From contig NC_135167.1 in assembly GCF_041146795.1 (NCBI RefSeq), positions 30,708,954 to 30,772,953 of the forward strand: a DNA stretch of 64,000 nt. The letters are read 5' to 3'. The position numbers and the translations under genes were made by a program. A model generated the notes under the pieces. The model was not told where the DNA came from. It saw nothing but the letters and a program-made list of their open reading frames with translations, and made no database searches. Shown here piece after piece: positions 22,498-37,600 of this stretch (its first letter is position 1; each line of letters starts with the position of its first letter). This DNA is from Maylandia zebra (taxonomy: Eukaryota > Chordata > Actinopteri > Cichliformes > Cichlidae).

Positions 22498-23629
22498 TAG
22501 AATAGAATAGAATTCAACTTTATTGTCATTGCACATGCACAGGTACAGGGCAACGAAATGCAGTTTGCATCCATCCAGAAGTGCTTTAGTGATATAGATA
22601 TATTACAATATATATTAGCAATAATATAGATATGTGAGTATATTACAGAAATGGGTCTATTATGGTATGTTATAATGTACACGGTATGAAGTATGTTGTG
22701 AATATTCTATAACTATAAGTATGTACAGGCTGTAGTGAGTACAAGCTATGTACAGGATATGAACAGGATATAAATATGAAAAACTATACAGAATATGAAA
22801 TAAATAACTTTACAGAATCTGGGATATACAGCTATACAGAAATGGGAACTATGCAAGTTGTAAACAGTTGTAGGGTTAAAGATTATTGAATGTACAGAAT
22901 GATTATTTACACAGAGCTATACAGTAGTGCAGTTAAGATAAGTGAGGGTGTAGATAGTTTCTACAGAGGCTATATAAAGTGCTAGTGGTTGTGAGTGGTG
23001 GTTCAGTCCATGTTATTATTGTGTTTGAGGGTACAGTTGTCCATTGTGGGTGTGTGTATGTTCAGTCCATGAGTTTAACGTGGGTCAGATGTCAGGAGGC
23101 AGAGTTCAGGAGTCTGACAGCTGTGGGGAAGAAGCTGTTCCGGTACCTGGTGGTCTTAGTCCGGAGGCTCCTGTGGCGCCTCCCAGAGGGCAGGAGGGTG
23201 AAGAGTCCATGTGATGGGTGACTGGGGTCTTTGATGATTTTCCCAGCCCTTTTCAGACACCGCTTCCTGTAGATGTCTTTTATGGCAGGAAGTGGTGCTC
23301 CGGCGATGCGCTGGGCAGTTTTCACGACCCTCTGCAACGCCTTCCGGTCCGAGGCAGAGCAGTTCCCGTACCAGACTGTTATACAGTTGGTCAGGATGCT
23401 CTCGATGGTGCAGCGATAGAAGTTCACCAGGGTGTCTGAGGACAGGTGGTTCTTCCTCAGAGTCCTCAAGAAGAAGAGGCGCTGGTGAGCCTTCTTGACC
23501 AGCTTGGAGCAGTTGGTCGTCCAGGTGAGATCCTCGGAGATGTGGACTCCCAGGAACTTGAAGCTGCTCACACGCTCCACAGCCGTCCCCTTAATGTGGA
23601 TGGGTGGATGTGGGTGGATGTGGGTCAAC
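22498..23629 (-). mobile_element. 5'-truncated L2-type LINE
   Basis: The minus-strand frame 23092-23628 is the C-terminal part of a LINE reverse transcriptase, followed by about 600 bp of 3' UTR. That UTR ends near 22500 in a TAGAATAGAAT-type repeat with a TTTATTGTCATTGCAC motif, typical of fish L2-like 3' tails. The 5' part of the element is absent, as usual after incomplete reverse transcription. It lies about 0.35 kb upstream of rps17. Confidence 0.8.
23092..23628 (-). pseudogene. LINE ORF2 C-terminal fragment
   Basis: 178 aa with the conserved end of L2-type ORF2: VERVSSFKFLGVHISEDLTW, then LRTLRKNHLSS, TIESILTNCITVWYGNCSAS, KALQRVVKTAQ and PSGRRHRSLRTKTTRYRNSF. The endonuclease and polymerase catalytic parts are missing, so it cannot move on its own. 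The frame is still open, which suggests a fairly young insertion. Confidence 0.85.
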
Positions 23630-23883
23630 TTGTCATCTGTAAGACAAAATTACAAAATTTGGTTCAAATCTCAAAATGTTGATTTAATTTAATTTTCTTT
23701 TGCATCAGTTGGAATGATTTTCTCAGCATTTCAAGTTTTTTAAGGCTCAGCTCAACACTAACCGTGACCCTGACACTAATCCTAATTCTAATGTTGATTT
23801 ATTAAATTGAAATTTTGAGATAGAAACCCAAATCTTGATTTATGTGCATAACAAAAAAATAGTTCACAGTAACGTGATGTTTT

Positions 23884-23997
23884 CTCCTCCCACCGCCAGG
23901 CGGCGACACTGCTCACTACGCTGTAGCAGCGCAGCCTCTAAACTATAAACTTCCGGTGTGAGCGTGCGTTAACCCTTTTCCACCGGTCCAAGTCAAC
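23884..23997 (+). promoter_or_regulatory. rps17: rps17 core promoter and TOP start
   Basis: Upstream of the ATG is a pyrimidine tract CCCTTTTCC (23973-23981), the 5'TOP-type start of ribosomal protein mRNAs. A CTTCCGG ETS/GABP-like site lies at 23950-23956, and the DNA is CpG-containing. The predicted 5' UTR is only about 20-25 nt. TOP control by mTOR/LARP1 is family knowledge. The start site is inferred. Confidence 0.7.
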
Positions 23998-27912
<3,915 letters not shown>

Positions 27913-27933
27913 AATCATGTTTGATGGCCTCTG

Positions 27934-27939
27934 AATAAA
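27934..27939 (+). promoter_or_regulatory. rps17: rps17 poly(A) signal AATAAA
   Basis: 22 bases after the stop codon, giving the very short 3' UTR usual for ribosomal protein genes. Confidence 0.85.
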
Positions 27940-28284
27940 GACAGTTGTTAAAAATGTTCAATTTAAAGCTTTCTGGATCTTTCCTAAAACATACATGAAC
28001 ATTAAGGAGTGCACGTTCTCATCAGCCAAACTGCCCTTACTGAGAAAGTCAATAGAAGCGCTTTGGATAGGTAGTAGTGGTAAATGAGAAGAGGCTCATT
28101 GCATCATGGGAATCCACAGTATGGCCATGGTACTTTTAAGTGAATTTCAAGTACTCAAACACTATTCTGCTTCAATAGTTGGGCAGTGGTATTAACAGAA
28201 TCAGGTGCTTCTAATGTCTTGTGCTTCTGGTAATGTAATTGCACTGGGCTGAGTCGAGTCACACAAAGTAGTTGGTGTAATTAA

Positions 28285-29747
28285 CCCTCATAATGTCCTC
28301 CCGATTTCCATACACCTGTGGTCAAACATGTCCCCACTTCATTTGAGTGTTTTTTAAAATATAAAGTATAAATTGTCAATCAATTCAGTGTTACACCTTA
28401 GTTTTACTTAAGACCAACACATTAACACAAAATTTAGGCAACATTTTAGGGCCACCAGACCTTGTTTACATAAAGTTCACTGTGTTTTCAAGTGGAAATA
28501 AAACAAGAAAATAAAATATTTAATTGATTAGATAATTTTGACTGACTAACTACAGAGTGCTGTATGTTGAACTTTAGTGAGAAAGTTTTTTTTGTTTTTG
28601 TTTTTTGAAGCCTTTATAAATTTTAAATGGCAGCACATAATCCCACCTGTGGTCCTCAGGGGTCAAAAATGTCTCCATCTAGTTTGATTGATACTTAATT
28701 AATATGAAGTGGATTTTTTCCCCACTTTTAATTAAAACTCAATTCAAACATTTTGACACAATTTTTTTTTTTTTATTCCATTTCAAATTTAAGTGATAAA
28801 AACCTCATAAAAATGAATTTTTTCTTTGTTTTCGGGTAAAAAATAAATTAAATCATCAGTTATTGTGATTATCGTTTCACAACCAGAGTCGGTTGCTTTA
28901 ACAGATGATCACAGATGGGTTTATGTCAAAGTTAATTTAGAAAGCTGTTTTTAAACTACTTCAAGTTTTTTACTGGCAGCAAATAATCACATCTGTTGTC
29001 CTCTGGGCTCAAAAATGACCCCGTTTGCTTTGACTGTTTATAAAGCCATGAGTATAAAATATCATCCATCTCTGTGTTTCAAGGTTTTATTCATCTTTAT
29101 TCCAACTCATTACCCTTCAGTTTTCTATATTTTGGCATGGTAGGACACCAGGGCATGGGTCTGAGTGAAGGTAAACTTTCATGAGGACGAAGGTGTGTCC
29201 ATATTTGACACAAGTGCAGGAGGAAGCTCAAGTTTATTCCTCTGCACTGGTCCCATCATGGACAGCTTTCTTTTCTGCAGTTGCAGGCCAACAAACAAGT
29301 TGTTACAGGTGATTGTTTTCTTTTTGAAACCTGCAATGTTAGGGACAATTCGCGTGTCCTGACTGCAGGCCAGATAATTTGACATTGTACTCTAGCATGT
29401 TCCATGTACAGCTGGAACTGGCATCACATACTCTAAATATATTGACAATATTTTCTATATCTTCTAACCCTGGATGTTCCTGAACAGTGATTCTCCCTCC
29501 TCATTATACTAGAGGACAACATATGCTTTGTCCTACTGGTCATTGCTTTGCACAACATGGTAAAAAAAAGTATGCTGATCAAAGTATGCAAATCTCTAGT
29601 GCAATGGAGGCTTGTGAGCATACTTTCTATGTATTATTGTAGGGTCTACCTTACAATATTTTCAGACCATTTGATGAACAAAAAACAGATTTTTGATAGC
29701 AAAAGATTTCTTTAGAGGACAAAAATGACCCAAGGACAACACAAGGG
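28285..29747 (-). mobile_element. Degenerate piggyBac-type element
   Basis: TTAA (28281-28284) is followed by CCCTCATAATGTCCTCC. The other end reads GACCCAAGGACAACACAAGGG and is followed by TTGA, a one-base variant of TTAA. The ends are inverse copies of the piggyBac ends common in fish. Inner GGTCAAAAATG-type blocks recur near 28660 and 29010. A fragment of transposase lies at 29179-29385 on the minus strand. Confidence 0.75.
29179..29385 (-). pseudogene. piggyBac transposase remnant
   Basis: The frame contains KTITCNNLFVGLQLQKRKLS then MMGPVQRNKLELPPALV. This aligns by eye with the block around the second catalytic Asp of piggyBac transposases (CDNFFTS ... LVGTVRKNKxELPP). The catalytic Asp position is Asn here (codon at 29302-29304). 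The rest of the protein is too degraded to follow, so it is dead. Confidence 0.7.
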
Positions 29748-29884
29748 TTGAAGTGATCTGTACTGCAGATGCAATGCCAAGGTTTTAAAGGAGAGAAAAA
29801 AAGCATTCATGGCTGGTGTTTGAAGCCTGCCTGCATCAGGAAACCAGCCCCTAGCTTAGCCTTGTACTACAGTTATTCTCCATT

Positions 29885-30275
29885 GGTTTGGCTCATTTCT
29901 TGAAACAGAAATTACATTCTCAAAACTCTAAGATCATTTGGCAAAACACTCTTACAGCTTAGCACAACACTATAGCTCACCTGCAAAAGCTCATATCTCT
30001 TCCAAAACTGTTCACTCAGGCTTCAATCTAAATCCCTTTCGCATTTAAACAGTCAGTGTCTCCAAAATGGCAAAGATCCTTCTCAATAGCTTTGGCTCAT
30101 TTCTCGACACAGATCGGACATTCCCATCATTCGTGATGCTTTTGTCAAAATAAACCTGGATGGTTGATCACAACAACATGATCCACCTGCAAAAGCTCAT
30201 ATCTCTCCTAAAACAGTTCACTCGTGTCAAAACAACATTTCTTTCTAATCTGAATAGTCAGTGCCCCCAAAATGC
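29885..30275. repeat. Direct repeat, two units of about 185 bp
   Basis: Unit 1 (about 29885-30070) and unit 2 (about 30089-30275) share TTTGGCTCATTTCT, CACCTGCAAAAGCTCATATC, AAAAC(T/A)GTTCACTC, AGTCAGTG and CAAAATG in the same order and spacing. They lie just downstream of the IS630-like transposase gene and may be its subterminal repeats. Confidence 0.7.
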
Positions 30276-30519
30276 ATCGTCCCCTTGGCATTGTGTGAGT
30301 GCTGCCATACAAAATGTTTAGATGTTTTGTCACTATGGCAGAGGACCAACAATATACAACAGAAATGAGTAGCCTCCATCACAGATTGCACTCACACTAC
30401 CAAGGAAATTATAACCATTTTTTATTCACACACAAAGAAAGTTTCATACATATGTAAAAAGAAAATGTACATTACAGTAGTAAATTGTATGAACACAAAA
30501 TCAAAAAACAAGGACTTAT

Positions 30520-31938
30520 TCAGTGGTCGCTGTACTCATTCTCCCGCTCTTGTCCACTGTCTTCACCCTCCTGATTATTTACACGCTGTTGTCCGTCTGG
30601 CCACAGATTCTCGTCCACATCACAGCGGATACTTTCTCTTGCGATGCAACGAGGGAAGACACGGCGTGCATGCCGCAACCATCCCCTGCGTCCATAGCAT
30701 GGAGCAGGGACGGCTGATCCTGAGCATGATGCTCATACACTCTCCACCTCCAAGCAGAGAAAGACTCCTCTATCGGATTGAGGAGAGTAAGGTGGTAGGA
30801 ACCCCATGACCATCCTTGGATGCGTTGCAAACCAGCCCCTAATGAGTGGAAATTGACATTGTCCCACACAATTACATAAATGGGTAGGTGAGGCCCTATG
30901 AGACCTCTCTCATTTTCAGGGATAGAATCGGTATAAAGGCGATCCAAGAAGATGAGGAGCTTGTGTGTGTTGTATGGGCCAAGACTGGGGATGTGAGTGG
31001 CTACACCATTCTCAGAAATGGCAGCACACATAGTTATATTGCCCCCTCGCTGACCTGGGACATCCACTGTGGCCAGGTGGCCAATAATATTACGGCCACG
31101 TCTTCGGCCCTTGGCCAGGTTGAAGCCAGCTTCATCCACGAACACCAGGATGTGAGGGGTCTCATGTCCTTCCAATGACATTATTCTCTAAAATAGAGTA
31201 AAGACCATAAAATCAGTCATACAGAAGAGTCATATACTACAGTTAGACAATTACATGTTCTCCCCCACAGGTTCAATATACTACAGGCCACTACTCCAGT
31301 GGTTCTAAACTATAATAGGCCTATGAGGAAGTACTGCAGGGATATTTGATAGAAAGGGGAGTGGGAAATACTTATGACTTACTGAGATGTTACAGTGAAA
31401 CCTACAGTATTAGATAGATTTGATTGGGAGACAATAAAATAAGGATTATAATGAGAATTGTATCATACAGTAAACTGCAGTTTTCTATTGAAATTGTTGA
31501 AGTCAGATGAAGCAAATACTGATTCTGAAATCAGGTAAAGGAGGTATTGAAACCAAATAAGTGAACTGCTGCTTACTGTGATTACAGGTAAGGTTATAAT
31601 GAGAGACAACCAGTAACTGACTTACATTTACATACTGGTAGCGCAGCTCCTTCACTCTGTCAGAGTTCCTCTCATATGGTACCCTGTAGATTTGTTTCAT
31701 TGTCATCTGATGCTTCTTCAAAACCCGGTTTATTGTGGAGATGCTTAATGTGTTTATATTCTGGAATATATGATTGTCCTGAAGGATGGCATCGCGGATC
31801 TGTCTCAATGTGATGGCATTATTTGCGGCCTCTTCCCCCTATTCCTCCACCACGCATTCTCAGTCCTCTTCTTCTTCCTCCTCCTCTTCCTTGAGGAGGA
31901 ACTTCCCCTTGTCCGTTTGCTTGGCCTTGTCTATCCAT
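30520..31938 (-). pseudogene. IS630/Tc1-like (DDE_3) transposase pseudogene with intron
   Basis: Minus strand. The start at 31938 opens a short Gly/Arg-rich N-terminus (QGRGGGRRRGLRMRGGG) that runs into a stop. After a frame change the middle part resumes with NNAITLRQIRDAILQDNHIF and KQIYRVPYERNSDRVKELRY. A clean intron (31188-31625, donor gtaagt, acceptor ttttag) joins it in phase to RIMSLEGHETPHILVFVDEA. Catalytic blocks FVDEAG, VIVWDN and LNPIEES are present, but the stretch between the second Asp and the Glu is shortened and scrambled. The C-terminus continues in another frame as IRCDVDENLWPDGQQ to a TGA at 30520. At least two frameshifts and a probable internal loss of the first DNA-binding helix make it non-functional. 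Confidence 0.8.
31188..31625 (-). other. Intron within the IS630-like transposase pseudogene
   Basis: Phase-0 intron between YQYVN and RIMSLEG. Donor AAT|gtaagt and acceptor ctattttag|AGA are both intact although the gene is broken. Confidence 0.6.
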
Positions 31939-32384
31939 GTTCAGAGATCAGACTGGCTCTGGTCAAGCTCTATATATCTGTGTTTGGCAGCACACAATCA
32001 TGGAACACACCTGTGTGTGACACTACCCCTTCGTTAGTCTAGTTTCACCTGACTGTCAACTACTGTCATCAATTTATCAAATATTCAAAGAAATTCATAT
32101 ATGGTATTCATGGTATTATGTTCTTGACCAATTTTGACTATTGAACAGACAGTTGTGCATGCGAGTACTTATACAATGAAATCATGCTGACATGTTTTGG
32201 AGGGAATGATCATTAGACTGAGAATCAACTAATCAGTTTAGATCTACAAGATCTATTCATTTGGAAAATGTGCTAAATGTGGGCTAACTGTATAACTGTA
32301 GGCTACGTGTACTTAATCATTTGCAAAGATGCACTGAGACAATTGAGACATGTACTAAGGCATTTGCCATTTGATAAAATGAAT

Positions 32385-32655
32385 GAGCCTAGCCCAGCTG
32401 TCAAAGGGCGAGAGGCAGGGTACACCCTGGAGAGGTCGCCAGTCTGTCACAGGGCTGACACAGTGAGACCATTGTACTCAGTCACACCTATGGCCAATTT
32501 AAGTTGATCAGTTAACCCAACCCCAATAATTGCATGTCTTTGAACTGTGGGAGGAAGCTAGAGTACCTACACAAACTCCACACAGAAAGACCCCACCCTG
32601 ATGGTGGAATTGAACTTAGGACCTTCTTGCTGTGCAGCAACAGTACTAACCATGC
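32385..32655 (+). repeat. Common teleost interspersed repeat, copy B
   Basis: Shows the blocks GGTCGCCAGTCTGTCACAGG, TGTCTTTGAACTGTGGGAGG, CAAACTCCACACAGAAAG and GGACCTTCTTGCTGTG. They are typical of a very common fish repeat. Inverse copy at 26070-26265. Confidence 0.65.
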
Positions 32656-33190
32656 TCTGGATACTTGCACAAAACTGCCAATTTAGATTTTAAGCACAAC
32701 ATTAAGGTAGATTTACATGAAATTAGTGTCAGGTTTAGAAGCAACTTGTAGGTAAGGTTTGACAAGTTATTAACTTGTATCAACCTTGGAGGGGCCTGTG
32801 ATGTCCTATTTCACACCATTCCCAAGCGTTTGGATGGTTTAGTTGGGCTGGTATAGAAGCTGTGCGCGTGTCAAGTTCAGCTTTAATTTTGACTATAGAT
32901 GTAAAACACTGCTTTGTGACAGGGGGCGTCTTCTAAACATGTCAAACCTTGTAATTTGCCATTGGTTCCTTTCACCACAAACCATATAGCTCTGTGACAT
33001 TCCACTACCCAGTTACCATCACGTTTCCTGGGCTTACAGTTTACCATCTCTTGCAGGTGTGATCACCTCCTTAATAAAAAAATAAATAAAAAAATAAATA
33101 AATAAGTTTAGCAGCGACCTGCAGAGGCTGTTGACTGAGATTTCAAAGAAATGACAGCACAAACAATTAGGAGTCCAGACATGGCTAGTA
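32656..33190. other. Intergenic, no gene seen
   Basis: Nothing recognised apart from an A/T-rich simple repeat (AAATAAAT units) at about 33068-33107. Confidence 0.5.
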
Positions 33191-34508
33191 ATGCTTAAAC
33201 ACCTTTATTGTGCCCAATCTGAACATACTCCACAACTGTTAAGTAGCAGCAAACTTGGCAGACCACAATGAGGTAGACTTTCAAAACTCTAAAAAGCAGC
33301 TGGGCTAAGGGACAACAAGCTCAGCATGACAAACCTAATGGATAAAGAAAAGACACTTCGTCTTTGGCACACAGCTTATTATGCATTTATGTCCAACTGG
33401 AACAGGAAGGCAAAATGGGATAAGAAAGCATTGAATCATGTACTGGTCTACTCAAGCTCTGGGATAGATAATTTATCATCAGCTAAGTGGAAGTTCTTAC
33501 ATTCAACAGGAAACAAGCAGCTGTTCTAACATAGGCATGTCCCCCTGCCGATGTACAAAAAGTGATTAAAAACCACTGCCACCTCTCCACACGTGCAAAT
33601 TAAAAAGTGCAAAAACAGAAATCAAACTATGTACAAATGATTTGCTCACTGTACTTTCATCAAGATCCATCAGTTGCTTGGAAAAAAAGAAAAATGGATT
33701 ACCAGTTGAGTTATCCAGTACTACAGTTACATTTAATATAACTGGACCAACAAAGTCGAAGTAGTACATCCAACAATTTGTGCCCATTCAGTTGAAATTT
33801 TGGAGGGCAAATTAAAAAGAAAAAAAAACGCCAGGAAAAAAAAATAAATAAAAGGGGGTTTTCCCATAAACAGCCACTGGGTATAATTGTTCAGAATTTT
33901 CATGTCATGACTTAAAACCGTTTGTGTACAAATTAGTAAAAAACTGCGTAAAAATGTCTGAAATGCGACTGGTTAAATGAAGCCCAACATTCAACTCCCA
34001 AAAGTAAGAAACACCAGTTGGCTTGCACAGGAAAAAACTGATGCCAACTGGGGGTAGGGGGAGGGGGGGAAATAAAAATTTAAAGGCACTGTATGGCGTT
34101 TGCCAATGAACGGCAATGAGACTTGCGTGATTGCTCTTCACTATGCAACACATGTAAACCAAAAAAAAAAAAAAAAATTTTTTTTTAAAGAAATGGTGTT
34201 TTCATCCACTTCTTAACCTTAGGCTGACTCCCATCTTTCCATCTGGCCACAAGTCTGGGAAAATGCATAAGAGTGAAGGGCCCCTTGTCTTTCCCAACAA
34301 GGTCACTGTGCATAGTGCCACTGTGAACAGCAAAAATGTAGCAAGTGCAAAAGTGAACATTTTCTATAGTGATATCCCCAGTGCCTGGTGGTGTGCCATG
34401 GTATCCTTGTACCGGAGGTCTGGCACACGTGCTCTCCTTGGCGGGCAGCCTTGCCCCGTGCAGACGGGCACCTCCTCTGGCCCTTCAGGGACTATGAATC
34501 CGTCTCCT
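33190..34508 (-). other. cpeb1: cpeb1 3' untranslated region (probable extent)
   Basis: Runs from the TAG at 34509 down to an AATAAA (plus-strand TTTATT, 33204-33209). On the mRNA strand it contains CPE-like U-rich motifs, TTTTTAT at 34072-34078 and TTTTAT at 33848-33853. Such elements are the binding sites of CPEB1 itself. Confidence 0.6.
33204..33209 (-). promoter_or_regulatory. cpeb1: cpeb1 poly(A) signal AATAAA
   Basis: First canonical hexamer downstream of the cpeb1 stop that has transcript-like sequence before it. About 1.3 kb of 3' UTR. Confidence 0.55.
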
Positions 34509-34619
34509 CTAGCTGGAGTCTCTGTTCTTCTGGTTGCGCATGAGGGGTCGGTGGTTGCTTAAGATGTCCATTGAGTGCTGCCAATGCCAGCAGGAGCGGC
34601 AGTAGTACTTGAAGCAGGC
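34509..34619 (-). CDS. cpeb1: cpeb1 exon 12: end of zinc module
   Basis: Encodes [20 protein letters not shown] then [15 protein letters not shown] and TAG. Its Cys and His residues complete the ZZ-type zinc-binding region. Confidence 0.96.
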   Translation of the reverse strand, partial: ACFKYYCRSCWHWQHSMDILSNHRPLMRNQKNRDSS

Positions 34620-37600
34620 CTAAGAGTGAGACGGGTCTTTATAGAGGCACATCTGATTTAAAACAAGTCTAACAATATCGTAACTTAAACTTGAATTAAA
34701 CAAGACAAGTTCTAAACTTCTATAACAACATCACTCCCATATTTCAATAGAGAACTAAGTACAACTGTTCTCACAGAAGAGGAGATTGAACTACAGTTAA
34801 GACTCAAGCTGCTTAATTTCCCTTTTGTGTCCTTTCATATACAAACAAGCTTAAAGGATCATGATTTAATTACCAAACTTTACTATTCTGGTTCAGTATA
34901 AGACATGAAGTCTACTGGACAGAAAGCTTGACCCAGCCATGCTCACAAAAAAGGAGTACAAGATTCCACTGACCTGGTCTCTGCAGAAGAAAGGTCCAGG
35001 TTGGCGAAGGCAAACTTGACACATGGAGTCTTCCAGGTAGGGATCAATCTGAACCTGAAGGGGAAACGATGCGCAATTTATAGCAGACAAGTTTTGAAAA
35101 TTGACACTTTACCAAAAGCAGCATAAAGCTGTTGAAAGACTTCTCTGCTGCTGTAGAGACCACATGCAGTAAACATGTCTTTACCTTCTTTGTAAACTTG
35201 GGTGTTTTAATCTCCACAAATGCTGCGCACACAGCCTTCAGGTAACTGCGCTGATTATTGAAAGTGACACGTCCAGAGCCTGTACAGAAGACAAACAATG
35301 TCACTCAAAGCAGCTCTTAAAGGTCAAACCACACCTACACACCAAGAACTGAACTGCAGTAGATGCTGACTGAATTCGAGACTAGCAGTCTCACCTATTG
35401 GGTACTTGTGCTTGTCCGTGTCAATGCCAGCATACATGACTCCTCCAAAGAGATCGTTCATGATGCTGGCCAGCGCTTCAGCATTCAGCATGCCGTGCAG
35501 CGCGCCAACAAACACCGTCTTACTCGGGTCCAGACGTTGAGCAGGGCAACGCACGTAGTTGCTGTCAGAGATCACCCAGGGTATCACCTGCACCTGTAGC
35601 AGCCAAGAGCCACAGCGTTCAGGACAGACATCCTCGCTTCCCGTCCTTCACTAGGATCGCTCACTAAACAAAAGCCAACTGTCTCATAATAAGTGTTCTT
35701 AACAAGGTCTGATTAAAGAATCCATAGACGGAAACCTGTAGAAAGCTTCTACATCTATATCGATGTGTGCTGGTGATCTCACTTGAATTAGTCATTGTTG
35801 AAATCTGACAAACAAGGTGTGTGAAATCAGATTCTACAGAATCTAATCCTGGACAATCCATTTCTTGGAGTTGCATCACAGACAGAATTCAAACTATACC
35901 TATATTTCTTAAACATACTGGAGTACAATATGAAAACCATTTGATTATTCAGCATTTCATAAATTGTAAATGCAGTGAGTAAATAATGCCTTGCATGCTT
36001 CGTTTCCACCTACATCCTTGCATCGCATTCTGCGGCTGGACATCTTGAAGTAGTACTCTCTGTTGTCCTCAGGGTGAAACGGGTCCTGGGAGCAGGCGTG
36101 GAGCAAAGCCCGGACAGACTTCTCATTCTCAAACACCAGGTAAACGTACCCTACAGACAAACACCAAAACGCTTTAAAGAGGCTTACTTGCTGCATCATT
36201 CTGCAGCGCAGACCGATACCATTGGTGCTACAGTGCATGTTGCCTCTTGAACTACAACAACCCAAGACTGAGTAGCACAGCAACTACAGTAAAACTTGAT
36301 AGCATTTCATACAATTTCCAGAAGGTCCTGACAGATTACAACTTGTCTGTAGCTGATTTGCTGAAAGCTTTGAAAGGTGCCAAGTACTTGACACTGAGCC
36401 AGGTTTAATGCTTTTAATGCTGTAACTGCAGAAATTCAAAGTTCCAAGTCCAACCGAAAAAGTTGGGAGTGTGAAGTAATGTATAATTAGACTAATAAAT
36501 CAGTGATGAAATGCTGACCAATTTTAGCTCAGGTCCATATGAAATGTAGATTTAAGAAAATTTGAGAAAAAAAAATAACTTAGAAAAACTGTCATAAAAC
36601 CAGTTTACAACTTTATGGCCTGTGGGGGTACGTCACCGCTGGAAGTTGGCAAAACTCATTTATACAAACTAATTAGCAAAGTGTTACTGAGAGCATTAGC
36701 CCACCCCTGCTTCTAACACGCCATGTTTTAAGCTCCAGTAATGCCCAGAATCACCATCAGTTACTCACCACCTTACTACATGCTCACCACAGTGGCACCT
36801 TAAAACCAGAAGGGGGAAAAAAAAAAAAAATAGCCTACCAGCTCTTTGTTACCTTTAGCGACATTACCTTTGGGAGGACAGCGAGGGTGCTTTCCATCCT
36901 TACCCGGCCACTCCACAGTCAGAGGACCATAACCACTGAAGGTGTTGATCAGGCCAGCTGAAATAAAGCATCAGTTTGTGAGGGTGGAATAACAATGCAC
37001 ACCTTCATTGTGTGACAGTGGGATGTCCCAAGATAGTGAGGTTTTAACCAATGCCTGTAATCACTGCCAAAAAGACTACAGTAAATAAGGGTTTAAGTAT
37101 AGTCATTTTTAAAACTGGAATGCATGTTTATTTCATGCTGCCATTAGTCCCAAGCTCTAGTTTTCAGTGGCTGCCATTTATAGCCACACATCTGCAGCTG
37201 TTGCCAAGATACTGGTTAGCAAACTAAACCATTCAGCATTAATCAATTCTGTAAAGCTACAATAAAAAGGTTGCATGTACCAAGTAAAACACACTATGGC
37301 TGACTGTTACACTGTTGGTGAACTGTTCAGAACCATCAGGGCCACATGTGTTGAAACATGAAAGTAGGGCCAAACCTGAAAAACCCAAAGGGAATAAAAG
37401 AGTCTGTGCTTCCACAGAAACAGATTTAAGCATGTCTGTATCTGGGATTTCAATAAACGATCTTTTCAAATCTTTAAAACAAAAACCAAACAACCTTCCC
37501 CCCATAATATCAGAAGAACGTGTTTGAAAATAAAGACCGTTCACAGCCACAGTTACCTTCTGTGATGTCCCAGGGTACACCACCAAGAAAGACCTTGCAG

